Assembly (NCBI GenBank): GCA_963972175.1
Contig: CAXAVP010000043.1
Coordinates: forward strand, 1-22,064
Length of the DNA stretch: 22,064 nucleotides
Reading direction: 5' to 3'
Source: Arenibacter sp963972175
GTDB lineage: Bacteria > Bacteroidota > Bacteroidia > Flavobacteriales > Flavobacteriaceae
In this document: in pieces, positions 8,238 through 15,676 of the stretch
Layout of the letters: each line of letters begins with the position of its first letter
Numbering within the stretch: position 1 is the stretch's first letter
Notes under the pieces: model-generated
Seen by the model: the letters and a program-made list of their open reading frames with translations, nothing else
Told to the model about the DNA's origin: nothing
Databases searched by the model: none
Made by a program: the position numbers and the translations under genes

Positions 8238-8676
8238 GGGGTTTCTCTTTTAACATCCCGGACAATATGCCTGTACAGACCACTGCTCCTTGCGCATTAC
8301 GCATCTTAACGGAACATTTTAATTTGTTAAATCTGAAATAGATTTTAGTAGAGGTAACCGTAACTGTCTCCATGGGGTATACGGGTAATAAATATTGCAT
8401 TTCCGAACTACTAAGGGCGATTTGCATTTCTTGCGCATTTGCCTCTACCTTCCGCAATAGATAAATTCCCAAGCATGCTAAACCAATTTGTGCACAACAC
8501 TCTGTTAGTATTACACCAGGAGTTACCGGATTATTTTTAAAATGGCCAGCGTAGAATGACTCGTTTCTTTTAAATGTATAGTTGCCTACTATAGAATTCC
8601 CGGATACCGTCTCAATGTTGTCAACAAAGAGGAAAGGATCCGTGTAAGGCAACTTTTTAATTATGCTATCTACCAT
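8230..8676 (-). CDS. FabZ-like 3-hydroxyacyl-ACP dehydratase (hotdog fold)
   Basis: The product is 148 residues. LPYTDPFLFVDNI corresponds to the FabZ opening LPHRyPFLLVDrv, and GHFKNNPVTPGVILTECCAQ matches the active-site region GHFPGNPVlPGVLiiEamAQ. The catalytic pair His45 and Glu59 is present; the usual His of LPHR is Tyr11. It should dehydrate 3-hydroxyacyl-ACP to trans-2-enoyl-ACP. The operon has no ketoreductase or enoyl reductase gene, so these must come from housekeeping FabG/FabI, or the chain may keep its double bonds. A hotdog thioesterase-like role is less likely given the His/Glu pair. It starts 76 nt after the full-length end of the PKS frame and overlaps the ketosynthase start by 8 nt. 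Confidence 0.87.
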   Translation of the reverse strand: MVDSIIKKLPYTDPFLFVDNIETVSGNSIVGNYTFKRNESFYAGHFKNNPVTPGVILTECCAQIGLACLGIYLLRKVEANAQEMQIALSSSEMQYLLPVYPMETVTVTSTKIYFRFNKLKCSVKMRNAQGAVVCTGILSGMLKEKPHE

Positions 8677-8752
8677 TGGATTTTAATATAATTATTGTTT
8701 TCATATATGCCACATCTTTAAATTGCTGCTTGAGTGGGATATAAATTTTTTA

Positions 8753-8845
8753 TCACCACTCCAGCAATATCCGTTGTGCCGAAAAACCAGGTCCAAAACT
8801 TAACATTAGGCCTTGGTCGCCTTTCGGAATAGTTTTATCCAAAAA
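8753..8845 (-). other. Stranded C-terminal tail of the type III PKS downstream of the TGA
   Basis: These 30 in-frame codons plus stop translate to FLDKTIPK followed by GDQGLMLSFGPGFSAQ and RILLEW. This is coding sequence of the same gene rather than intergenic DNA, since it preserves the most conserved C-terminal motif of the family without any frame change. Persistence of the motif suggests the nonsense change is recent, tolerated by read-through, or an error. Confidence 0.85.
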
Positions 8846-9808
8846 TCACTCCAGTACATAAAGTACGGTTGCGCTGCTCATATTTCCGTAAAGACACAAT
8901 GTTTCGCGTGTATCATCTATATTTTTACCCAAATCGCCAAACAGCCCTTCTATTGTTTCAACAATTTTTTTTCCCCCAGGATGAAAAATTAAATGGTTAA
9001 CCTCTTCAATAGAACTGTTGAATCGTTTTAAAAAGGGATGTATTATATCGGGGAAATGTTCAGCAATAGTCTGGGGCACCATGGGATCCAAAATCATTTT
9101 TAGACCGGAATTGGTTAAATCAAAACCCATCATTTGGGTGGCATTGTAAAAATGGTACATCTCCTCCCCTACTATTCTTGGCCCTTTCGCCTCCTTTTCA
9201 GAAGACAGCAGAACACAAGAGGCACCATCGCCAAATATCGCGGCACTTACCATATTGGCCATGGAAAAATCATTGAGTTGAAAGGTTGCGGTTGGACTTT
9301 CAACTGCAACGATTGCAGCTCTTTTTCCTGGGTTGGATCTTAAAAAGTTAGTGGCGTATATTAAGCCAGAAATACCTGCCGCACACCCCATTTCTGTGAC
9401 AGGCAAACGTACAACGTCCTGTCTTAGGTTAAAATCATTAATTAGATAGGCATCCAGGGATGGGATCATAATACCGGTACAGCTTACAGTAATAATAAAA
9501 TCCAAACTGTCTGCTTGCCAATCGCTTTTTAACAGAGCCTTTTCCAAGGCTTCTTTGCCTAATTTTTTTGTTTCACGGATGTATACATTATTTTTATCCT
9601 CAAAGGAGGTAGCGTCAAATACGGCTTCGGGGCTCATGATACTATAACGCCTATCTACTGCGGTGCCCTCAAAAATTTTAAGGACCTTGCGCTGAAACCT
9701 GTCATCCTGGTCTTTTAACCAATTCTGGACAAAGGGTAAAATATCCTTGGTTTCCCTTGAGAAATGGGGCAATGCCTTGGCAGCGGTTACTATCCTGACG
9801 TTATTCAT
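8753..9808 (-). pseudogene. Type III polyketide synthase (chalcone-synthase superfamily), interrupted by in-frame TGA at codon 321
   Basis: From the ATG at 9808 the frame codes for 320 residues and stops at TGA 8848-8846. Reading on in the same frame gives 30 more residues to TGA TAA at 8755-8750, making 351 codons with the TGA, the usual family size. The thiolase fold is clear, with the catalytic triad Cys142 (TEMGCAAG), His276 (FHPGGKK) and Asn309 (GNMSSAT). The part beyond the stop contains GDQGLMLSFGPGFSAQ, the family's FGPG loop that shapes the active site. The enzyme would extend an acyl starter with malonyl-CoA and cyclise it to a resorcinol, pyrone or phloroglucinol product. The truncated 320-residue form probably cannot fold properly. 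Codon 321 is most simply a TGG (Trp) changed to TGA. The gene overlaps the methyltransferase gene by 8 nt. If the TGA is a base-call error or is read through, this is an intact gene. Confidence 0.85.
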
Positions 9809-10526
9809 AGGTTTCTTTATTCTGGTGTTTACGTATTATCCATAGGTATCTAAACGCCCATTTCCATTTTATTTCATGAATATACTTGGGTGCCAATTTG
9901 GAAAAAGCAATTAAATCTGCCTTTATAAATGATCTTTTTATCGAAATTAATCCATCTCGTTTGGCAATATCGGTATTTATAAAAATAAGGCTAAAGAGGA
10001 AGAAAAGGTAGTAAGATGTCTTACTTCTTTGTAAATCATTGATAATTGTTGCCAATCTACTAAGTTTTGTAAATCGATCTATAAAAATGGGTATTTCAGT
10101 TGATTTAAAATGATGCAGGGTTAAGGTGCACAGTAAAATATCACATTGTAGCCCATTATCATCCAAATCTAAAATATCGCACACTTTATATTGTATGTTT
10201 TGGTAGTCCTTTGAAGCTTCTTGGGTCAATTTAATGGATATGGTATTTATGTCGATGCCCACTAGCTTTAAAACTATACCCTTGTTTTTAAAGTAAAGGG
10301 CTATTTTACGTAACATAGTCCCGTCCCCACAACCAATATCCAAAATGGTGTAGGTTTTCTTGGGGTATATTTTCATTATTCTTTCAATGGCCTTGATGTT
10401 AATTGAAAAGCCGTTAAGGACCTTGTTTACTTTATTGATATCCGCATATATTTTTTTTAATAGCAAGGGGTCCATTTTTTGACCATCCATAGCTTCGGGC
10501 TCGGTACTGCGATCTCTAAAATTCAT
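9801..10526 (-). CDS. Class I SAM-dependent methyltransferase of the type III PKS operon
   Basis: This 241-residue protein has the Rossmann SAM-binding motif ILDIGCGDG (about 61-69), the acidic post-II motif LVGIDIN and the LCTLTLHHF segment typical of small-molecule methyltransferases. The C-terminal third is hydrophobic and basic (YYLFFLFSLIFINTD), suggesting a lipid-like or membrane-associated substrate. Between the flavoprotein and PKS genes (overlaps of 11 and 8 nt), it corresponds in position to SrsB of Streptomyces, although srsB encodes a different methyltransferase family. The likely reaction is O- or C-methylation of the polyketide ring; the exact substrate is inference. Confidence 0.85.
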   Translation of the reverse strand: MNFRDRSTEPEAMDGQKMDPLLLKKIYADINKVNKVLNGFSINIKAIERIMKIYPKKTYTILDIGCGDGTMLRKIALYFKNKGIVLKLVGIDINTISIKLTQEASKDYQNIQYKVCDILDLDDNGLQCDILLCTLTLHHFKSTEIPIFIDRFTKLSRLATIINDLQRSKTSYYLFFLFSLIFINTDIAKRDGLISIKRSFIKADLIAFSKLAPKYIHEIKWKWAFRYLWIIRKHQNKETYE

Positions 10527-11643
10527 TTACTTGGATTATTGGACCATGGGTATTTTTTATCAACTTTTTTAATATATAGGGGGAACGCGCCATGGCCCCC
10601 ATTGCATAATTGGAGAGCTTTTCGTGTATTATAAGCTGTTGCAATTGCCGTCCTACCCACAATCTCTGTCTAAACATAGCACGCCAGCAGCTTTCGTACT
10701 CCTGTTCCAATTGCTGTCGGTCAAAGGATGCTTTTTTAAAAAAGCAGTGTATTAATTCTGAGGCAATTTTAGCACTGTGTATGGCCATGGCCATGCCATT
10801 GCCGCATAACGGATGAATAAGTCCCGCAGTATCACCACACATGAGTATATGGTTTTCAACGGGGTTTTTTCTACAAAAGGATATTTGCCCAATGGTCAGG
10901 GGGCTATCAAATAACATCGTGGCGTCCTGTAAGAAACTGTTCAAGTAAGGGTTTTTCCTAATTACATTATGCTCAAAACTCGCTATGTCACCCTCTTTCT
11001 TAAAACTGTTGTAATTGACCAAATAACAAAAATTTACGGCTCCACTTTCTATTTTGGATATTCCACCATAACCTCCCCTAAAATTATGGACTGCCACCAA
11101 ATCATCCGGAAACGAATCCATTTTATAATGGGCCTTTACACCTAGCCAGGGCGACTTCTTGTAAATAAAGTCGCGCTTCATCTGCTTGTCCAAGCTTCCT
11201 CTTTTGCCATAAGCACCAATGACAATGATTCCTTTGAATTTTTTTCCTGATGCAGTTGATACACTAAATTCTTTTTCATAAGAGATATTGGTAACCTGTT
11301 CATGTAAAACAACAGCCCCCACTGCAATCGCCTTTTTGTAAAGCAAATGATCAAGGGTGTACCTACTAAGTCCAAGTCCGCCCAATGGTAATGTGGTCCG
11401 CAAGTCATTTCCTTTGGTGGTGCTCAGTAAAAGTTGGTTCAACTCATAGGTTTTGGGCAAGGAAACCCCTAAAAAATCCAAATAGGAGACCACTTCTTTG
11501 GAAATATATTCACCACAGACCTTATGGTTAGGGTAGTCTCGACTTTCAAAAAGAATCACCTTGTAATTTACCTTTCTAAGGTGCAAAGCAGCAGTTAAAC
11601 CCGCTAATCCGCCTCCAACAATAATGACATCATATGATTCCAT
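10516..11643 (-). CDS. FAD-dependent oxidoreductase, geranylgeranyl-reductase/UbiH-like
   Basis: This 375-residue protein has the N-terminal dinucleotide motif VGGGLAGL (9-16), the glutamate-ended second strand VILFESRD, the motif KVCGEYIS (41-48) found in the geranylgeranyl-reductase-like branch, and the second FAD motif CGDTAGLIHPLCGNGM (269-284). The segment GAYGKRGSLD is a recurring feature of this flavobacterial subfamily. By family it could hydroxylate an aromatic ring, as SrsC does on alkylresorcinols, or reduce carbon-carbon double bonds, as geranylgeranyl reductases do. It is the first gene of the operon. A terminator of the upstream gene lies just before it, leaving about 27 nt for its own promoter, where I see only a weak TACCTTTT very near the ATG. 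Confidence 0.87.
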   Translation of the reverse strand: MESYDVIIVGGGLAGLTAALHLRKVNYKVILFESRDYPNHKVCGEYISKEVVSYLDFLGVSLPKTYELNQLLLSTTKGNDLRTTLPLGGLGLSRYTLDHLLYKKAIAVGAVVLHEQVTNISYEKEFSVSTASGKKFKGIIVIGAYGKRGSLDKQMKRDFIYKKSPWLGVKAHYKMDSFPDDLVAVHNFRGGYGGISKIESGAVNFCYLVNYNSFKKEGDIASFEHNVIRKNPYLNSFLQDATMLFDSPLTIGQISFCRKNPVENHILMCGDTAGLIHPLCGNGMAMAIHSAKIASELIHCFFKKASFDRQQLEQEYESCWRAMFRQRLWVGRQLQQLIIHEKLSNYAMGAMARSPYILKKLIKNTHGPIIQVNEF

Positions 11644-11660
11644 TACTAAAAGGTACAGAA

Positions 11661-11696
11661 AATAAACAAAAAACCCGACGCAATCCGTCGGGTTTT
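11661..11696 (-). terminator. Intrinsic terminator after the OmpA-family gene
   Basis: An 11-bp perfect stem, AAAACCCGACG (11670-11680) with CGTCGGGTTTT (11686-11696), surrounds a 5-nt loop. On the minus strand it is followed by a T-rich tract (TTTTTTGTTTATT). It separates the OmpA gene from the polyketide operon. Confidence 0.9.
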
Positions 11697-11718
11697 AAGA
11701 ATATATACAATGTTATTT

Positions 11719-12414
11719 TTATTGTTTCGCCTTTTGGATGGCCTCCTGCCGTAATTCTTCATTGGCAACAATGGCCAGTTCTACCCTACGGTTTTTAGCC
11801 TTCCCTGCTGCAGTAGCGTTGTCGGCCTTAGGCTGGGTTTCTCCGTACCAGGCAGTTGTTAATCTGCTACCTGAAATTCCACGTGTAATGAGGTAATTGG
11901 TGACAGATTGGGCGCGTTGTTTGGAGAGGTTCATATTGTAATCCTCTGGTCCGGCACTATCGGTATGGCCTTCTACCAAAATATTGGTGTCTGGATACTC
12001 CTTTAAAATCCCCACTAAATTATCTAGAGTGGTCGCGGAGGTTCCCTTAACGTCAGATTTATTGGTATCAAAGTAAACCCCGGCATCCTCGTTAAAAGTA
12101 ACGTTGATTCCTTCGCCGATCCTAGTGACCTCTGCCCCGGGAATTTCTTCCTCTATACGTTCTGCCTGACGATCCATTCTGTCGCCAATATAACCACCGG
12201 CAACACCACCAACCACAGCACCAATTATTGCACCTAAAGCGGTATTATTACCTTTACCTACGTTGTTGCCAATTACGCCACCAACCACAGCACCCCCGGC
12301 AGCACCCGTGGCAGCACCCCTTTGTTTGTTATTGGTGTTCTTGATTGCCTGGCAACTACTAAAGGTGGCCAAGACCAATAAAATGGATAAACTACTTACT
12401 ATTATTTTTTTCAT
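11719..12414 (-). CDS. OmpA-family peptidoglycan-binding lipoprotein with glycine-zipper domain
   Basis: The product is 231 residues. The signal peptide ends in the lipobox FSSC with Cys21 as the lipidation site. Residues 31-75 are Gly/Ala-rich (GAATGAAGGAVVGGVIGNN and AIIGAVVGGVAGGYIG), a glycine-zipper segment likely to insert in or pack on the membrane. Residues about 108-225 form an OmpA C-terminal domain: VYFDTNKSDV, VEGHTDSAGPEDYN, LSKQRAQSVTNYL and KNRRVELAI, with the Asp and Arg that bind diaminopimelate. It should tether the outer membrane to peptidoglycan. It lies 121 nt downstream of a lipocalin-like lipoprotein gene and ends in a strong terminator. Confidence 0.92.
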   Translation of the reverse strand: MKKIIVSSLSILLVLATFSSCQAIKNTNNKQRGAATGAAGGAVVGGVIGNNVGKGNNTALGAIIGAVVGGVAGGYIGDRMDRQAERIEEEIPGAEVTRIGEGINVTFNEDAGVYFDTNKSDVKGTSATTLDNLVGILKEYPDTNILVEGHTDSAGPEDYNMNLSKQRAQSVTNYLITRGISGSRLTTAWYGETQPKADNATAAGKAKNRRVELAIVANEELRQEAIQKAKQ

Positions 12415-12535
12415 CTCTTTTCTTATTATTTTTAATTATTGAAATGGCTATTTCATGTCCTCCCTAATTCTCTTGGCAAGACCATTTTTGGTAATTTTAT
12501 GTGGCCTACCCACAGTATAAAATATAATTTTTGTC

Positions 12536-13033
12536 TTACTCTATTTTAGAAAACTCGTATACAACGGTCACCGGATCTCCCTCTACCTGTACTTTTGAAG
12601 TTAGTTTCATATATTGATCGGTCAGGGTTTCTATGTCCAACCTATAACCCAAACCTCCGGAGATATCTTTGTATTTCTCGTCGATAAACTTAAATTGAAG
12701 TTGACTGGACATGCCCTCCCTATCTAAAACGGACCAGCGGATAAAGCGTTCCCCGCTATAACAATTAGTTGCATTGGTCAGCATATAACTACCAGTGCTA
12801 TTGTTGTTTCTAAAAAACCAACTACTGCCTTCAAAACAGCTGGCGTCAGCGTCATTAAAGAGAACTGAAGTAAACTTCCCAGGACTTCCTTCGTAGGAAA
12901 CATTGTTTAAAATCCAATTGCCATTAATGATACTACGGTCCTGTCTGGCGGTCTTGGAAACCGAACAGGATATAACCAATCCGGTGGTAAACAACACTAA
13001 AAACAAAAACTTTTTTAAATGCATATTTTTCAT
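12536..13033 (-). CDS. Lipocalin-like lipoprotein
   Basis: The product is 165 residues. The signal sequence ends VISC with Cys23 as the lipid-modified residue; the ATG at 13033 or the one at 13024 both give a valid signal peptide. The mature protein starts with INGNWILNNVSYEG, the G-x-W entry of bacterial lipocalin-like domains, and continues with alternating beta strands (SWFFRNNNSTGSYML, QLQFKFIDEK, YRLDIETL, YMKLTSKV, VTVVYEFSKIE). It probably sits in the outer membrane facing the periplasm and binds or senses a hydrophobic ligand or cell-envelope stress; the ligand is unknown. The order lipocalin then OmpA on one strand suggests co-transcription. Confidence 0.8.
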   Translation of the reverse strand: MKNMHLKKFLFLVLFTTGLVISCSVSKTARQDRSIINGNWILNNVSYEGSPGKFTSVLFNDADASCFEGSSWFFRNNNSTGSYMLTNATNCYSGERFIRWSVLDREGMSSQLQFKFIDEKYKDISGGLGYRLDIETLTDQYMKLTSKVQVEGDPVTVVYEFSKIE

Positions 13034-13366
13034 ATTTAATATTCCTTTTTATATACGAGTCATAGCTGAAAGAAGTATGACCTAAAACGAAAATAAATTG
13101 TATCTATTTTATAAGGTGTTAGGGCACAGAACTATGCTGTATAAATTTATTATCAAAATTACTGTTTTGCTCATAGGCCGTTTTGCTGCATAACAAATAT
13201 TTTTAACCTAAGAAGTTGTAGAGGTAAATTGAATATAGTATTCTTAAAGATAAAGTCCACCTGGGCAAAGCTATAAAGCAAACAAGGGAAAGCAGTGCTT
13301 TCCCTTGTACATTAACAGTCAAATAACTCTAATTTTAACCAACAAACAGACTGTTAAAAACCAACT
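13034..13366. other. Intergenic region upstream of the lipocalin gene
   Basis: No open frame with gene-like features is seen on either strand. The stretch contains a minus-strand TAATTTTG (13161-13154) that matches the Bacteroidota -7 element and could start the lipocalin transcript about 115 nt before the ATG, and a perfect 12-bp inverted repeat near 13282-13308, described separately. The rest is plain AT-rich DNA. Confidence 0.5.
13282..13308 (-). terminator. Hairpin after the gdhA operon, probable intrinsic terminator
   Basis: ACAAGGGAAAGC (13282-13293) and GCTTTCCCTTGT (13297-13308) are perfect complements with a 3-nt loop. It lies about 60 nt past the last gene of the gdhA operon. On the minus strand it is followed by TTGCTTTATAG, a poor U tract, so termination efficiency is uncertain. 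Confidence 0.6.
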
Positions 13367-13744
13367 TTAAATCAACAACAATATCATATTATATAAATCA
13401 ATTTTTATTTTAGAAAATGTGTGCAGGATGGAGCAGTACGAGGCTCTATATTTCTCGTGTTTGTTTACATAGTATATATCGCATTCCATATCCTCGCACT
13501 CGTGAAGGTTTACCATAGAATTTTTGTACCTATAAAGGACGCCAAGCTGTAATTTGTTGTCCAGGGCCAATTCCTTTAATCTATCTGCCATCTCTTGGGC
13601 TTCCGGTAGTTTCTTGGATATGTTGACCAGCAGTTCCAGTTCTTCTCCGGTACTCACTAAATGTTGTATCCAATTATTGAGCTCCAGCGCATTTTTTTTG
13701 GCAATAAGCTTGTTGTCCGAATCATGTTCATAAAATACCTGCAT
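13367..13744 (-). CDS. Conserved-looking protein of unknown function in the gdhA operon
   Basis: This 125-residue protein is not one I recognise. The first half is rich in charged helices (AKKNALELNNWIQHLVSTGEELELL, LPEAQEMADRLKELALDNKL), the second half contains CEDMECDIYYVNKHEKYRASYC with three cysteines, and the end is hydrophobic (DLYNMILLLI). No signal peptide is visible. It begins 3 nt after the stop of the Rnk-like gene, so it is translated from the same transcript. The helical first half loosely resembles small regulatory or adaptor proteins, but that is only a guess. Confidence 0.65.
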   Translation of the reverse strand: MQVFYEHDSDNKLIAKKNALELNNWIQHLVSTGEELELLVNISKKLPEAQEMADRLKELALDNKLQLGVLYRYKNSMVNLHECEDMECDIYYVNKHEKYRASYCSILHTFSKIKIDLYNMILLLI

Positions 13745-13747
13745 AGC

Positions 13748-14167
13748 TTATAACAATATATCCGAGTTAATGGTGTTGTGCTGCTGTTCTACATTGGAAA
13801 CCAGAAGGGTTTGTTCCCCATTTCTAAATTCCCAAATAATATCATCTCCCTTGGCATATCCCATTACAGCTGCACCCATGGGGGTTAAGATAGAAATCTT
13901 ACTGTTTTTAAAATCGCCCAAAGAAGGTATTACCAATTGAAATGTTTTGGACCAACCGTTGCCGGCCGTGATGGTGACCATGGAATTAAATCGAATAACA
14001 TCCTTGGGCATTTCTTCTTCACTGTAAACGATGGCCGACTTTAATTCTTCGGTTAGTTTCTTAATAGAATTCTTATAGGTGTTATCCGTGTAAAACCCGG
14101 ATACATTTACCAATTGTTTTAACAGTACAAATTCTTTTTTTTCCAGCACTAAATTTCCGTACTTCAT
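13748..14167 (-). CDS. GreA/GreB-family C-terminal domain protein, Rnk-like
   Basis: The product is 139 residues. The C-terminal half has the FKBP-like GreA/GreB domain: DVIRFNSMVTITAGNGWSKTFQLVIP, then KISILTPMGAAVMGYAKGDDIIWEF, with the PMG-A--G---GD signature. The N-terminal part is short and does not have the long acidic coiled coil of a full GreA, as in Rnk, which binds RNA polymerase but cannot stimulate transcript cleavage. The short coil lacks an obvious Asp-Glu tip, so an Rnk-type competitor or modulator is likelier than a cleavage factor. It lies 21 nt after gdhA and 3 nt before the next gene, in the same operon. Confidence 0.8.
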   Translation of the reverse strand: MKYGNLVLEKKEFVLLKQLVNVSGFYTDNTYKNSIKKLTEELKSAIVYSEEEMPKDVIRFNSMVTITAGNGWSKTFQLVIPSLGDFKNSKISILTPMGAAVMGYAKGDDIIWEFRNGEQTLLVSNVEQQHNTINSDILL

Positions 14168-14188
14168 AATATTGTATTTTTCAATGGT

Positions 14189-15472
14189 TTATGGGAAAAT
14201 CCCACGTTGCAAATAGGCTTTTTCAATCCGTTCTATTGCGATGATATAGGCGGCAGTTCTCATATCCCCATCCCTATTCTCAGCCGTTTCATAGACTTTT
14301 TCAAAGACCTCTTTCATTTTCTTTTCCAATTTGGCCAAGACCTCGTCCAATTGCCACAGTTCCCCGTTTCTATTTTGCAGCCATTCAAAATAACTGCCAA
14401 TAACCCCGCCGGAATTACACAGTATATCGGGTATAATCCCAACACCATTTTTGAGTAATATTTCCTCACCTTCCACATCCGTTGGTCCATTGGCTCCTTC
14501 TGCTATAAGAAAGGCTTTTATTCTGCTTGCATTCTCGGCAGTGATTTGATTGCCCAAGGCCGCGGGCACACAGATATCACAGTCCAATTCAAAAAAATAG
14601 TCGTTGCTAATGGCTTGTGAATAGGGATAGCCTACAATACTGCCTTGGTTCTGTTGTATATAATGGAATAACTTGGACACTTCTATACCCTGTTTGTTTG
14701 TTATACTGCCATTGGCATCCTGCACCCCAACCAATTTAGCTCCTTCTTTTTCCAGAAAATGGGCGGTCCAATATCCTACATTGCCAAATCCTTGAACTAT
14801 AAACCGTTTATTTTTTAAAGCTATTTTTTTCTTTTGTGCCCACAGTTTGATGTTAAGAAAAACACCGTAACCTGTTGCCCTGTCCCTTCCTTCCGATCCA
14901 CCAGAACCCAAAGGCTTTCCGGTTACCACATGTTGGTTTTTTGATCTTTCTGCCGGGGATTTTGTAGACATATAGGTGTCAACAATCCATGCCATGGTTT
15001 GTGCATTGGTATTTACGTCTGGAGCGGGAATATCATGTTCAGGGCCAATATTGTCGCCCAAAGCATATGTAAAACGCCTAGTTATGCGCTCCAATTCGGC
15101 ATTAGAATATTTTGAAGGATCTATCTGAATTCCCCCTTTTGCTCCTCCATACGGTAACCCTGCCAAGGAGGTTTTCCAGGTCATCCACATAGCCAAGGCT
15201 TTTGCAGCATCTATATCTACCGTTGGATGATAACGCAGCCCACCCTTGTAAGGGCCTAATGCGTTGTTGTGCTGCACCCGGTATCCGGTAAAGACTTCAA
15301 CGTCTCCATTGTCCATCTTTACAGGAAAATGGATGAGTAGTTCGTTATTGGTAATGCTCAGTATTTTTCTAATATTGCTATTTAGGTCAATGATATCGGC
15401 CGCATGGTTAAATTGACGCATAACGTTCTCCAGCATGCCTTGTTTTAATGGCAATTTTGATTTTGTTAACAT
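14189..15472 (-). CDS. gdhA: Glutamate dehydrogenase (Glu/Leu/Phe/Val dehydrogenase family)
   Basis: Taking the ATG at 15472 gives 427 residues; an in-frame TTG three codons earlier is less likely. The active-site region is complete: GPYKGGLR (Lys76), TWKTSLAGLPYGGAKGG (Lys100, Lys112) and PAPDVNT (Asp152). The Rossmann motif is GFGNVG (about 228-233), followed by NSGGVIGSYFEW near residue 355. Length and motifs fit the hexameric catabolic-type GDH that interconverts glutamate and 2-oxoglutarate plus ammonium; NAD or NADP preference cannot be read safely. It lies 10 nt after a 55-codon Cys-rich ORF and upstream of the Rnk-like gene. A sigma-54 promoter match precedes the operon. Confidence 0.93.
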   Translation of the reverse strand: MLTKSKLPLKQGMLENVMRQFNHAADIIDLNSNIRKILSITNNELLIHFPVKMDNGDVEVFTGYRVQHNNALGPYKGGLRYHPTVDIDAAKALAMWMTWKTSLAGLPYGGAKGGIQIDPSKYSNAELERITRRFTYALGDNIGPEHDIPAPDVNTNAQTMAWIVDTYMSTKSPAERSKNQHVVTGKPLGSGGSEGRDRATGYGVFLNIKLWAQKKKIALKNKRFIVQGFGNVGYWTAHFLEKEGAKLVGVQDANGSITNKQGIEVSKLFHYIQQNQGSIVGYPYSQAISNDYFFELDCDICVPAALGNQITAENASRIKAFLIAEGANGPTDVEGEEILLKNGVGIIPDILCNSGGVIGSYFEWLQNRNGELWQLDEVLAKLEKKMKEVFEKVYETAENRDGDMRTAAYIIAIERIEKAYLQRGIFP

Positions 15473-15482
15473 ATAATTCAAT

Positions 15483-15650
15483 TTAGATTAAGCTTGCTTC
15501 GGCTTTTAAGGTTAAATCATTTTTTTTGTACATGGATGCTGAATCGGCCATATGAAATTCATTGCAACTCCATATGCGATTTTTATTTTTTGTAAGCACA
15601 CAAGACTTGTAATACTTACAACTTGGGCATAAGCTAACATAATTTCTCAT
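15483..15650 (-). CDS. Small Cys-rich protein (55 aa), probable metal-binding leader gene of gdhA
   Basis: The frame runs from the ATG at 15650 to TAA at 15485-15483 and stops 10 nt before the gdhA ATG. The protein starts MRNYVSLCPSCKYYKSCV and has cysteines at 8, 11, 17 and 29 (Cx2C-x5-C-x11-C), with the last in IWSCNEF. Four well-spaced cysteines in a 55-residue ORF suggest a zinc ribbon-like or iron-sulfur site rather than chance. The ATG lies 18 nt after the start point implied by the sigma-54 promoter, as expected for the first gene of that transcript. Conservation in other species has not been checked. A leader peptide or unused frame is the alternative. Confidence 0.55.
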   Translation of the reverse strand: MRNYVSLCPSCKYYKSCVLTKNKNRIWSCNEFHMADSASMYKKNDLTLKAEASLI

Positions 15651-15676
15651 AGCGATATAATTAAGGAATAAACCTA

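Noticed and set aside
8677..8845. A frameshift as the cause of the short type III PKS
   Set aside because: The missing C-terminal residues are in the same frame as the rest, so a single stop codon is enough and no insertion or deletion is needed.
8846..8848. Selenocysteine insertion at the TGA of the PKS gene
   Set aside because: The position follows VLE near the C-terminus, is not catalytic (Cys142 is intact), and no SECIS-like hairpin was recognised just after the TGA.
11648..11655. TACCTTTT as promoter of the polyketide operon
   Set aside because: It is 5 nt from the ATG, leaving no room for a leader, and lacks the final G of the consensus.
15473..15481. TTG start for gdhA, and similar TTG starts at 17198 (regulator) and 20337 (E1)
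   Set aside because: Each has an ATG a few codons downstream that gives the usual family N-terminus and better spacing to the upstream gene.
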